Source: Aurantiacibacter sp. D1-12
GTDB lineage: Bacteria; Pseudomonadota; Alphaproteobacteria; Sphingomonadales; Sphingomonadaceae
Length of the DNA stretch: 64,000 bases
Assembly (NCBI RefSeq): GCF_028858515.1
Contig: NZ_JAPJZJ010000006.1
Coordinates: 1-64,000, forward strand
Direction of reading: 5' to 3'
Part shown: in pieces, positions 8,077 through 16,334 of the stretch
How positions within the stretch are numbered: position 1 is the first letter of the stretch
Layout of the letters: the number at the start of each line of letters is the position of its first letter
The notes under the pieces: model-generated
Database searches by the model: none
Told to the model about the DNA's origin: nothing
What the model saw: the letters and a program-made list of their open reading frames with translations, nothing else
Translations under genes and position numbers: made by a program

Positions 8077-8969
8077 GCCGCGCTGCCTTTGGCGATTCCG
8101 CGCGCATCCTGCAGCAGGCCCGCATTGCCGGACCGATGCCCTGGGTGATCGCCATCATGATCGCGCTGACCGTGATGGCAGCATCAGCGGGCCTCGCGCT
8201 CAAAAACGTCGCCGACAATGCGCGCGACGAGATTTCCGGCGGCATCACGGTGCAAATCGTGGAAGGCGCGCCTGCCGAGCGGGACCGTCAGGCTGAACGT
8301 GCCGTCTCCTACTTCTCCAACCGCGACGATGTCGCTTCGGTCCGCCGCGTACCCGATGATGAGCTGGCCGAATTGCTCGAGCCGTGGCTGGGCGAAATGG
8401 GTGCGAGCGAGGAAGACGGTGTGCCCATCCCTGCGCTCGTCGATGTGCGGCTCTCCGGCCCGGTCACCTCTGCGCGGCTGTCCGAAATGCGCAGCGAATT
8501 GCTGGCGCAGGCCCCCGCTGCCCGCCTCGATGCACAGGCCAGCTGGCTTGGTCCCGTGTTCGATGCCATCCGCTCGCTGCAATTCCTCGCAATCGGGTTG
8601 ATCGTCCTGCTCACGCTGACCAGCGCGGCAGCCGTGTGGCTGGCAGCCCGAAGCGCCTTGGGCTCCAACCGTGATACCATTGAAGTCATTCACCACCTCG
8701 GCGGCTCCGACGGGCAAATCGCCGGTATCTTCCAGCGCTCTGTCGCGTGGGATGCAGCGCTTGGCGGGGCTGCTGGCCTGCTGCTCGGTCTCGCCGCTGT
8801 CTTCGTACTTGGCCAGCAATTTGCCGGGCTCGGATCGGGCCTTGTTGCGGGAGGGGGGCTTGGCCCCGTCGACTGGATCATTATAGGGGCCATTCCGGTC
8901 ATCGGCATTGTGCTGGCTGTCATTACCGCGCGGTTCACGGTAATTGCGGCATTGAGGCGCATGCTGTGA
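8073..8969 (+). CDS. ftsX: Cell-division protein FtsX
   Basis: This encodes 298 residues. Membrane helices lie near residues 27-47, 165-190, 220-245 and 262-290, with a periplasmic loop between the first two and a second short loop, the FtsX/MacB-type permease topology. The cytosolic N-terminus is short. It is coupled to ftsE by a 4-base overlap. The pair transmits ATP hydrolysis across the membrane to peptidoglycan hydrolases during division. Sequence conservation of FtsX is low in this group; partner and topology support the call more than motifs do. Confidence 0.9.
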   Translation: MSRAAFGDSARILQQARIAGPMPWVIAIMIALTVMAASAGLALKNVADNARDEISGGITVQIVEGAPAERDRQAERAVSYFSNRDDVASVRRVPDDELAELLEPWLGEMGASEEDGVPIPALVDVRLSGPVTSARLSEMRSELLAQAPAARLDAQASWLGPVFDAIRSLQFLAIGLIVLLTLTSAAAVWLAARSALGSNRDTIEVIHHLGGSDGQIAGIFQRSVAWDAALGGAAGLLLGLAAVFVLGQQFAGLGSGLVAGGGLGPVDWIIIGAIPVIGIVLAVITARFTVIAALRRML

Positions 8970-9006
8970 TGACCGATACGCTGACCCAAGGAACGAAAGT
9001 CCGGCC

Positions 9007-9534
9007 ATGATCCGCCGTATTATCGCCATTCCGCTCATCGTGTGGGCGCTGGGATTCGTGTTGTTCGCGATAACGCTGCCACAACCGCTGGCGCTGTCGG
9101 AAACCGATGCCATTGTTGTGCCTACAGGAAGCGGCGGGCGTATCGAGCGCGGACTGGACATGCTCCAGCAGGGCGCAGCCGAACAGATGCTGGTCACCGG
9201 CGTCGATGTCGTAGTGCAGCCGGGCGAGTTTCAGGCCGAATACAACGTGCCCGACCGGCAGATGGAATGCTGCGTGGAGCTGGGCTTCTCCGCGCTCGAC
9301 ACCCGCGGCAATGCGCGCGAGACTGCAGAGTGGATGGAGACCCAGCGCTACACCTCGCTGCGACTGGTTACCGCAGACTGGCACATGCGCCGCGCGGCGG
9401 TAGAGCTAGAAAGCCAGCTGCCGGACAACATTCGCGTGGTGCGCGATGCGGTGCGGTCCGAAGCCAGTCTGATGACCCTGTTTGTCGAGTATCACAAGTT
9501 CATCGCCGCATGGCTGCTGAAGGCTCTGGGCTGA
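9007..9534 (+). CDS. YdcF-like (DUF218) membrane-anchored protein
   Basis: This encodes 175 residues with an N-terminal membrane anchor (~5-25), then a DUF218/YdcF fold: ETDAIVVPTGSGGRIERGLD, AEQMLVTGVD, ARETAEWMETQRYTSLRLVT and ADWHMRRAAVELE. These match the conserved pattern (alternating strand-turn segments, N/ARETA, S/TxxHMxRA). The family is tied to envelope polysaccharide or cofactor processing and its reaction here is unknown. It follows ftsEX by 37 bp, has an AAGGAACG ribosome site and precedes the acyltransferase by 10 bp, so one ftsE-ftsX-ydcF-plsC operon is likely. Confidence 0.8.
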   Translation: MIRRIIAIPLIVWALGFVLFAITLPQPLALSETDAIVVPTGSGGRIERGLDMLQQGAAEQMLVTGVDVVVQPGEFQAEYNVPDRQMECCVELGFSALDTRGNARETAEWMETQRYTSLRLVTADWHMRRAAVELESQLPDNIRVVRDAVRSEASLMTLFVEYHKFIAAWLLKALG

Positions 9535-9544
9535 GGCCAATGCC

Positions 9545-10237
9545 ATGATGATCCTGCGCAACATCGCATTCTACATTGCCTTCTATATCGGCTCTCTGCT
9601 GATCTCGGCCTGCGCTGCAGCGGCAACCTATATCCGCCCACAATGGGTGCGGCCGCTGTGCGATACCTGGTCTGACTGGCACCACTGGTGCTGCACACGT
9701 CTACTCGGGCTGAAAATCGTCGAAACGGGCAAACGGCCAGATGGCCCGGCGCTCTACGCTATCAAGCATGAAAGCTACTTCGAGGCGATTGCGATGGCTC
9801 ACACCTTTGATCACCCTGCGGGCGTGGCCAAGGCAGAGCTGTTCGAGTTGCCCTTCTGGGGCCGAGCAGGGCTTGCCTATGGCCTGATTCCGGTGGCGCG
9901 CGATCAGGGCGCAACGGCGCTACGGGCCATGCTGAAGGCAGGAAAGAAGGCGATTGCCGATGACCGCCCGATTGTGATCTTTCCGGAGGGCACGCGTGTG
10001 CCGCATGGTGAACACCGCAAGCTGCGTTCCGGTTTTGCGGGGCTGTACAAGTTGTTCAAGCTGCCGGTGGTACCGGTCGCCGTGAACAGTGGTCCGGTCT
10101 ATGGTCCGTTCCTCAAAAACAAAGGCACCATCACCTGGCATTTCGGCGAAGTGATCGAACCCGGCCTGCCGCGTGAGGAAGTCGAACGCCGCGTCCACGA
10201 AGCGATCAACGCGCTGAACGCACCGCAGGCGGACTAA
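9545..10237 (+). CDS. 1-acyl-sn-glycerol-3-phosphate acyltransferase (PlsC-like)
   Basis: This encodes 230 residues with an N-terminal hydrophobic segment (~8-28) and a PlsC-type acyltransferase domain. The catalytic motif is KHESYFEA, a variant of H(x4)D with Glu in place of Asp that is common in alphaproteobacterial homologues. The substrate motif FPEGTRVP and the VVPVAVNSG strand follow. It would acylate lysophosphatidic acid at the inner membrane during phospholipid synthesis. It is the last gene of the ftsE-ftsX-ydcF run, and its stop overlaps the stop of the convergent Nmad3-like gene by a few bases. The acyl specificity cannot be read from sequence. Confidence 0.85.
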   Translation: MMILRNIAFYIAFYIGSLLISACAAAATYIRPQWVRPLCDTWSDWHHWCCTRLLGLKIVETGKRPDGPALYAIKHESYFEAIAMAHTFDHPAGVAKAELFELPFWGRAGLAYGLIPVARDQGATALRAMLKAGKKAIADDRPIVIFPEGTRVPHGEHRKLRSGFAGLYKLFKLPVVPVAVNSGPVYGPFLKNKGTITWHFGEVIEPGLPREEVERRVHEAINALNAPQAD

Positions 10238-10965
10238 CTCTCGATCAGTTCGATAATGCTTCGCGCCCACTCGCGCACGTCTTCGCGCTCACCTACATCG
10301 GCGACGAATTCCTGCCCGCGCGCAACGCTTTGCAAGCGACCCTGGCCAAGCCAGCGGGTCTCCCGCGCATGATAAGACAAACCGACTTCTTCCAGCCATG
10401 CCGGCACTTGCCAAAGCGACGGGTTCTCGCCCGGAATCGTGAGCCGCAATGCGTCCAGTGCGGGCGCATTGCTCGCCCCGCGGCCGCAATAGATCGCATC
10501 GTTGGAGGCATGCAGACCCAGCGCGTGCGGGTGATCGAGCGCGACAAATTCGGCGCGTTCTGCCTCGCTGCACGTCGTCAGATCAACCATGCGTTCGATA
10601 TCCAGAAATCCGAAAACGCGGTGATGCGGATCGCCATCGTCTCCGCAGAACAAGCCGAAAAACAGGAATAGGTCCCCCGGTCCTACACCGTGATTGGCAA
10701 GATGCGTCTGCGCCGCGCCGCACTGGCCGAGCATCGCGGCCCCGCTCTCCAAAAACATCGGATCGTTGTGGCAGCGATGGCGCCCCGATAGCTTCCCCCT
10801 GCTCGCCCTTTTGGCATGTCCGCCCAGCCCCAGGTTACCGTATGTTGTGCGCGAAATTCTTTGCCCATCGGGAATCGGCAAGCTGAGCGCACGCCCATCC
10901 ACAATCGGCGAAGGCCCGCCCCCGGCGCTGCTATCAAACCCCTTGCGAGAGAAGATGATCTTCAT
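10234..10965 (-). CDS. Nmad3-like putative nucleotide-modification-associated protein
   Basis: This encodes 243 residues from the ATG at 10965; an upstream start at 11037 is unlikely because it would overlap the putA region. The opening MKIIFSRKGFDSSAGGGPSP with a following VDGRALSLPIPDG is the pattern I associate with the Nmad3 family (nucleotide modification associated domain 3), predicted to work in DNA-base modification. Further blocks are GDLFLFFGLF, HPHALGLHASNDAIYCG and LTIPGENPSLWQVPAWL. No restriction, methylase or phage gene is adjacent; neighbours are plsC and the divergent putA. The domain name is from memory and the function is predicted, not shown. Confidence 0.65.
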   Translation of the reverse strand: MKIIFSRKGFDSSAGGGPSPIVDGRALSLPIPDGQRISRTTYGNLGLGGHAKRASRGKLSGRHRCHNDPMFLESGAAMLGQCGAAQTHLANHGVGPGDLFLFFGLFCGDDGDPHHRVFGFLDIERMVDLTTCSEAERAEFVALDHPHALGLHASNDAIYCGRGASNAPALDALRLTIPGENPSLWQVPAWLEEVGLSYHARETRWLGQGRLQSVARGQEFVADVGEREDVREWARSIIELIES

Positions 10966-11053
10966 CGCTCCCGCCTTAGCGCCGATACCTTGCAAAGCCA
11001 CCCCTATCGACTTTGCTTGATTGCGCCTGAACCCCATGCAAAGGGCGAATCAT

Positions 11054-14000
11054 ATGACGATTGATCGACTCGCGCTTCGTTCTGCCTATCGCATGGAAGA
11101 GGAAGCCTGCATCGCCGAGCGGCTTGACCAGGCCGCCACCGTTACCGCCCATCATGGCGAAGCCAGCGCGCTCGCTGCGCAGCTGATCGAAGGCGCGCGC
11201 AAACGCACCAGCAAGGGTCTCGATGCGTTCCTTGCGACCTATGGTCTCAACACGGAAGAAGGCATCGCGCTGATGTGCCTGGCAGAGGCTCTGCTGCGCA
11301 TTCCCGATCAGGAAACCGCCGATGCGTTGATCAAGGACAAACTCGCCAACATGGACTGGGGTGAGCACCTTGGCGAAAGCAAGAGCATGTTCGTCAATGC
11401 GGCGACATTCTCGCTGATGCTGACGGGTGAAGTGCTGCGCGGCGGCGACAAGCGTGAAACGGGCCTCGCCAATACACTCCGCCGGACCACGGGCCGCCTA
11501 GGTGAGCCGGTGATCCGGCAGGCGGTGCAGCAGGCGATGAAGATCCTTGGCGGACAGTTCGTCTATGCCCGCACGATTGACGAGGCGATGAAACGCGCCG
11601 CGCCAGAGCGTAAAAAGCACCTTGTCCATTCGTTCGACATGCTCGGCGAAGCGGCGATGACCATGGCCGATGCCGAGAAGTACCGCCAGGCCTATGCCCG
11701 CGCGATCGAGCGGCTCGCGAGAGAAGAGGGAGGCGTGCACGGCGGGCCGGGTATTTCGGTCAAGCTGTCCGCGCTCTATCCCAAGTACGATTTCCTTCAT
11801 GCAGAGGCGGCTTGTGCGCATATCGTGCCGGTCCTGCGTGATCTTGCCGAGCAAGCGCGTGAGGCCGATATCCACTTCACCGTCGATGCCGAGGAAGCCG
11901 AGCGGCTTGAGCTCAGCATGGATATCATCGAGGCGCTGGCAGAAGACGACAGCCTCTTCACCAAGTCCGATGGCACCCGGTGGGACGGCTTCGGGATGGC
12001 CATTCAGGGCTACCAGAAGCGCGGCGTGCCCATGTGCCGCTGGGCCGCGCGGCTGGCGCGCAAGCATGACCGCAAGTTCTTCGTCCGGCTGGTCAAGGGC
12101 GCCTATTGGGATGCCGAGATCAAGCTCAGCCAGGTCGGCGGGCATGACGACTATCCGGTTTTCACCCGCAAGATCGCAACCGATGTGTCCTATCTCGCCT
12201 GCGCCAAGGAACTGCTGGCCGCGGACGATGCGATCTACCCCGCATTCGCCACGCACAACGCCTACACCATCGCCGCGATCAAGTCGCTGGCGGGCTCTAC
12301 CCCGTTCGAGTTCCAGCGGCTGCACGGCATGGGTGAAGAGGTCTATGACGTGCTCGCCAGGATCGAGCACAATGGCCCCACCCGTGTGCGCATTTACGCG
12401 CCGGTCGGCGGTCACAAGGAACTGCTCGCTTACCTCGTTCGCCGCCTGCTCGAAAACGGCGCGAACTCCAGCTTCGTCAACCGCATGGCCGATGTCGACG
12501 TGCCGATCGAGGAGATGACGGGCAATCCGGTAGAGGAACTCACCGCGATGTCCCCGCGCCGCAATCCGGCCATCCCGCTGCCTGCTGACATCTATCCCAA
12601 CCGTCTCAATTCGATGGGCGTCGATCTTGCCGATCCACTGGTGCTCGCCCCGCTGCGTGAAGAGCTGGCCGAATGGACGCAGGACGATCCGCTCGCTCGC
12701 CCCACCTTGCGCGCGCAACGCGGCGGACAGATGTTCCCCGTACGCTCTCCGTTTTCGGGAGAGGAAGTCGGCGGTTGGGTTTCCGCGACGGAAAAAGACA
12801 TCGACCTTGCTATTGCCCGCGCCGTTGCCGCCCAGCCGACATGGGACGCGCGCGGTGGTGAGGAACGTGCTGCGCTGCTCAGTGCTGCCGCCGACCTGCT
12901 CGAAGCAAACATGGCGCGCCTGCTCGATCTATGTCAGCGCGAAGCGGGCAAGTCGCTGCCCGACGCGGTTCTCGAAGTGCGCGAAGCGGTCGATTTCCTG
13001 CGCTATTACGCCTGCGAAGCGCGCATGCTGTTCGGTGCCCCGCAACCCTTGCCGGGACCAACGGGCGAGACCAACCTGCTGCGCCTGCACGGACGCGGCG
13101 TTTTCGCTTGCATCAGCCCGTGGAACTTCCCGCTTGCCATCTTTATGGGTCCCGCCGCAGCCGCGCTCGCCGCGGGCAATTGCGTGCTCGCCAAACCCGC
13201 CGAACAAACCCCGCTGATCGCCGCACTCGCCATCGACCTGTGCCACGAAGCAGGGATCCCCAAGGATGTGCTGCAATTCGTTCCGGGTGACGGCAAGGTC
13301 GGCGCTACCATCACTTCCGATCCGCGCATCGCGGGTGTCGCCTTCACCGGGTCGACCGGAACCGCGCACGCCATTAACCGCACGCTCGCCCAGCGCGACA
13401 GCCTGATCGGCACGCTGATTGCCGAGACCGGCGGCCAGAACGCGATGATCGTCGATTCATCCGCGCTGCCCGAACAGGTGACCCGCGATGTTGTCTCAAG
13501 CGCATTCCAGAGCGCGGGCCAGCGTTGCTCGGCGCTGCGCGTGCTCTACCTGCAATCGGACATCGCGGACTCGATGCTCGAGATGATCAAGGGCGCCTTC
13601 GATGCGCTTGTGGTAGGCGATCCTGCTGACCTCGCCACCGACGTCGGCCCTGTGATCGACCAGGAGGCGAAGGACAAGCTGGAAGCCCACGTTGCCGAGA
13701 TGCAGGCGGAAGGCTTCCCCGTTACCCGCCTGCCGCTGCCCGATACATGCGCCAACGGCCACTTCGTCGCGCCGACGATTATCGAAATCGGCTCGATCCT
13801 CGATCTGGACGAGGAACACTTCGGCCCGATCCTGCACGTCGTGCGCTACCCCGTGGGCACACTGCGGCAGGTGATCGATGATATCAACGCGACCGGATAC
13901 GGCCTGACGATGGGCCTGCACAGCCGCATCGAGGAAACCCGCAAGTTCGTGGAAATGCACGCCAAGGTCGGCAATTTCTACGTCAACCGCAACCAGATCG

Positions 14001-14161
14001 GCGCAGTCGTCGGCAGCCAACCCTTCGGCGGCGAAGGCCTATCCGGCACCGGCCCCAAAGCTGGCGGCCCGCACTATGTGACACGGTTTGCGACCGAGCG
14101 GGTAACGACGATCGATACGACTGCCGCCGGCGGCAATGCGAGCTTGCTGGCTGGGGGGTGA
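11054..14161 (+). CDS. putA: Bifunctional proline dehydrogenase / P5C dehydrogenase PutA
   Basis: This encodes 1035 residues. The FAD-linked proline dehydrogenase barrel covers ~60-480 (FFVRLVKGAYWDAEIKLSQV, YPAFATHNAYTIA, RVRIYAPVGGHKEL, LVRRLLENGANSSFVN). The NAD-dependent aldehyde dehydrogenase covers ~530-1020 (CISPWNFPLAIFMG, FTGSTGTAHAI, catalytic Glu in IAETGGQNAMIV, catalytic Cys in SAGQRCSALRVLY). It oxidises proline to glutamate in two steps with intermediate channelling. There is no N-terminal ribbon-helix-helix, so this is the bifunctional, non-regulatory PutA type. The ATG at 11054 has an AAGGGCG ribosome site; a TTG at 11021 is less likely. Confidence 0.95.
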   Translation: MTIDRLALRSAYRMEEEACIAERLDQAATVTAHHGEASALAAQLIEGARKRTSKGLDAFLATYGLNTEEGIALMCLAEALLRIPDQETADALIKDKLANMDWGEHLGESKSMFVNAATFSLMLTGEVLRGGDKRETGLANTLRRTTGRLGEPVIRQAVQQAMKILGGQFVYARTIDEAMKRAAPERKKHLVHSFDMLGEAAMTMADAEKYRQAYARAIERLAREEGGVHGGPGISVKLSALYPKYDFLHAEAACAHIVPVLRDLAEQAREADIHFTVDAEEAERLELSMDIIEALAEDDSLFTKSDGTRWDGFGMAIQGYQKRGVPMCRWAARLARKHDRKFFVRLVKGAYWDAEIKLSQVGGHDDYPVFTRKIATDVSYLACAKELLAADDAIYPAFATHNAYTIAAIKSLAGSTPFEFQRLHGMGEEVYDVLARIEHNGPTRVRIYAPVGGHKELLAYLVRRLLENGANSSFVNRMADVDVPIEEMTGNPVEELTAMSPRRNPAIPLPADIYPNRLNSMGVDLADPLVLAPLREELAEWTQDDPLARPTLRAQRGGQMFPVRSPFSGEEVGGWVSATEKDIDLAIARAVAAQPTWDARGGEERAALLSAAADLLEANMARLLDLCQREAGKSLPDAVLEVREAVDFLRYYACEARMLFGAPQPLPGPTGETNLLRLHGRGVFACISPWNFPLAIFMGPAAAALAAGNCVLAKPAEQTPLIAALAIDLCHEAGIPKDVLQFVPGDGKVGATITSDPRIAGVAFTGSTGTAHAINRTLAQRDSLIGTLIAETGGQNAMIVDSSALPEQVTRDVVSSAFQSAGQRCSALRVLYLQSDIADSMLEMIKGAFDALVVGDPADLATDVGPVIDQEAKDKLEAHVAEMQAEGFPVTRLPLPDTCANGHFVAPTIIEIGSILDLDEEHFGPILHVVRYPVGTLRQVIDDINATGYGLTMGLHSRIEETRKFVEMHAKVGNFYVNRNQIGAVVGSQPFGGEGLSGTGPKAGGPHYVTRFATERVTTIDTTAAGGNASLLAGG

Positions 14162-14257
14162 GCGGAACATACAGCACGATCAGCTTTGTAGCGAATGTAG
14201 CTCAATTGCCCCCAGAACCATTCGTGTCACGCTTTCCACCTGAGTAAAGGCAGCCGT

Positions 14258-14332
14258 AGTTTGGTTGAGGCTGCCGCCCCCATGCCCGCAGTTCACCTGA
14301 AAACTGACGCTTGATCTCAAGTTTGGTTGAGG
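14258..14332 (+). repeat. 13-bp direct repeat in the putA-epimerase gap
   Basis: AGTTTGGTTGAGG occurs at 14258-14270 and again at 14320-14332 in the 212-bp gap after putA. Both copies are followed by short GC-containing stretches (CTGCCG, TTGTAGGCTGC). It could be debris of a rearrangement that brought in the AT-richer gene downstream; no known element is recognised. Confidence 0.4.
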
Positions 14333-14373
14333 TTGTAGGCTGCGATCTGCGGAGCAAACTATAGAGGCGATTA

Positions 14374-15252
14374 GTGGAGGTTTTTGTTCTTGGCGGCACT
14401 GGTTCCATTGGAACGGCAATTGCCCGTGAGCTACATCTTAGGGGGCACCAAGCGACCGGATTGAGTCGTTCACTTGCTGCGGACAAAAAGCTTTTGTCGT
14501 GCGGAGTGAAGCCAGTGAGAGGCCGCCTAGAAAACCCTAAGCAATGGCTACATCACGCTGCTGTGAGTGATGCAGTCATACAGGTCGCCGCAACCTTTGG
14601 CGATGATATGAGCAATGTGGATTGGGTTGCAATGTCAGCGTTGATTGAAGCCGCTAGGACTCGATCTAAGAAATTGCGAATGATCTATACTGGAGGTTGC
14701 TGGCTCTATGGGCAAACTGGCAATCTGATTGCTACAGAGAATAGACCATTTAAGCCGCTCAAGCCATTTGCTTGGATGGTTGCGCACAGCAGGGAACTCT
14801 TGAGGGCTCCAAGCATGTCAACGGCCGTTGTACATCCTGCGATGGTTTACCATTCTGATGGTGGCGGAGTATTTGAGCGGTTCTCAACTGCAGCGAGAGC
14901 AGGTCATGAAATCGAAGTTTGGGGCAGCATCAACACACGTTGGCCGCTGATTGAGCGATCCGATTTGGCGAGAGCTTACTGTGATCTCGTTGAGCGCCCG
15001 GAACTGATCGGACATTTCAATGCTGCGGCAGAGACTGGCATCCCAGTTGGCAAGATCGTTTCCGCGATCGCGCAGGCCCATGGTTGTTCGGCAAACTTGA
15101 CAGTACGCAACGTCGAAGAAGTTGTAGCTGAGCATGGCGCATGGGCCGAAGGCCCTACGCTAGATCAGCAAATGTCGAACCAGAAACTCAGATGCACTAC
15201 TGGCTGGAAACCTTTGATTACCGACTTTGAACAATCAGGCTTTCTCGACTAG
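14374..15252 (+). CDS. NAD-dependent epimerase/dehydratase-like (extended SDR) protein
   Basis: This encodes 292 residues with a Rossmann N-terminus (VFVLGGTGSIGTAIARELHL), a central MIYTGGCWLYG strand and a C-terminal substrate-binding part, as in extended short-chain dehydrogenases. The usual YxxxK catalytic pair is not obvious: the Tyr after GGCWLYGQ and the MVAHSREL helix lack the canonical spacing, so it may be an atypical SDR. The start is GTG at 14374, weakly supported by AGAGGCGA upstream. Base composition is visibly lower in GC than putA or dcd, suggesting later acquisition. Its substrate is unknown. Confidence 0.75.
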   Translation: MEVFVLGGTGSIGTAIARELHLRGHQATGLSRSLAADKKLLSCGVKPVRGRLENPKQWLHHAAVSDAVIQVAATFGDDMSNVDWVAMSALIEAARTRSKKLRMIYTGGCWLYGQTGNLIATENRPFKPLKPFAWMVAHSRELLRAPSMSTAVVHPAMVYHSDGGGVFERFSTAARAGHEIEVWGSINTRWPLIERSDLARAYCDLVERPELIGHFNAAAETGIPVGKIVSAIAQAHGCSANLTVRNVEEVVAEHGAWAEGPTLDQQMSNQKLRCTTGWKPLITDFEQSGFLD

Positions 15253-15384
15253 CCGATCTCGAAGCACAAGTTGATCGCGGATCTGCCCACTTTCAACCGC
15301 TATCCCAGACTCTGAGTTGAGGTGCGCAGGGGATAAGCACGCGGAGCCCTTGCCCCCGAGCCCACGTTCGGGAATCTCTCGTGC

Positions 15385-15939
15385 ATGACCATTCTCTCAG
15401 ACAAGTGGATTCGCGAACAAGCGACGCAGCACGGCATGATCGAGCCTTTCGTCGAGGCGCAGCGGCGTGATGGGTGTATCTCCTACGGCGTCAGCTCGTT
15501 CGGGTATGACGCGCGAGTGGCGGACGAGTTCAAGATCTTCACCAATGTCGATAGCGCGGTGGTGGATCCCAAGAACTTCGACGGGAATTCGCTGGTCGAC
15601 CGGCAGACCGATGTCTGCATCATTCCGCCAAACTCCTTCGCGCTCGCGCGCACGGTAGAATACTTCCGCATCCCTGACGATGTGCTGGTGATCTGCCTTG
15701 GCAAGAGCACCTATGCCCGTTGTGGGATTATCGTGAACGTGACCCCACTGGAGCCCGGCTGGGAGGGCCATGTGACGCTGGAATTCTCCAACACCACGCC
15801 GCTCCCCGCCAAGATCTACGCCAACGAAGGCGCGTGCCAGTTCCTTTTCCTGCAGGGCAACGAACGCCCCGAAGTGACCTACGCCGACAGGGCTGGAAAA
15901 TATATGGGGCAGCGGGGGGTGACTCTGCCGAGGTTGTAA
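15385..15939 (+). CDS. dcd: dCTP deaminase
   Basis: This encodes 184 residues, the full family length. The conserved core includes [13 protein letters not shown], the [14 protein letters not shown] block and [16 protein letters not shown], whose Glu is the catalytic residue. A C-terminal [13 protein letters not shown] lid completes it. The homotrimeric cytosolic enzyme converts dCTP to dUTP, which dUTPase turns into the dTMP precursor dUMP. It stands alone between an epimerase-like gene and a palindrome-rich gap. Confidence 0.95.
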   Translation: MTILSDKWIREQATQHGMIEPFVEAQRRDGCISYGVSSFGYDARVADEFKIFTNVDSAVVDPKNFDGNSLVDRQTDVCIIPPNSFALARTVEYFRIPDDVLVICLGKSTYARCGIIVNVTPLEPGWEGHVTLEFSNTTPLPAKIYANEGACQFLFLQGNERPEVTYADRAGKYMGQRGVTLPRL

Positions 15940-16334
15940 ATCCTCCCCCACAGCGGGAGCGGCGGGACCGCTCGCGAGGCGAGGGGTGGAGGGCACGGTT
16001 GCAATCGCTGAGCCAAGTTTCCGCGAGTTGTTTGTTTTTCGCACCGACCTCCGTCGGTGCGTCCTCGCTAGATGCACTTCGCTTCGCTGCGTGCCCGCTG
16101 CGGGCGGGCAGTCGCCCTTGCCCTCGGCTAGTCGCCGAGCGAGCTCCGCGACACGGTAGCAAACTAGGGCAAGGTTCTTGGTGAAAGCTGACAGCATCGC
16201 GCTTGCCTCGGGCGCGACTAGCGAACGACAGAGCCCGACCGGGCGACCGCAGGTGCCGCGCAGCGGAGCGGAGCGAATAGCACCGAGGACGAAGCGGCGG
16301 AGGCCGCTTCATGAGACAAAAATTCCCGCGAGAA
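15940..16334. other. Palindrome-dense intergenic region
   Basis: This is 395 bp with no credible gene. It contains several hairpins: CGCACCGA-CCTCCG-TCGGTGCG (16040-16061), GCCCGC-T-GCGGGC (16093-16105) and CTCGGC-TAGTC-GCCGAG (16123-16139). Around them are many short GCGAGC/GCTCCGC palindromes and TTCGCT repeats. The first could terminate dcd, although no T-run follows. The overall texture resembles a mosaic of repetitive extragenic palindromes. Confidence 0.5.

Noticed and set aside
11498..12718. Long antisense frame inside putA
   Set aside because: It lies wholly within the proline dehydrogenase domain with no start context; artefact of composition.
15397..16312. Open frames across dcd and the palindromic gap
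   Set aside because: They are antisense to dcd or composed of repetitive palindromic sequence; no start signal or domain.
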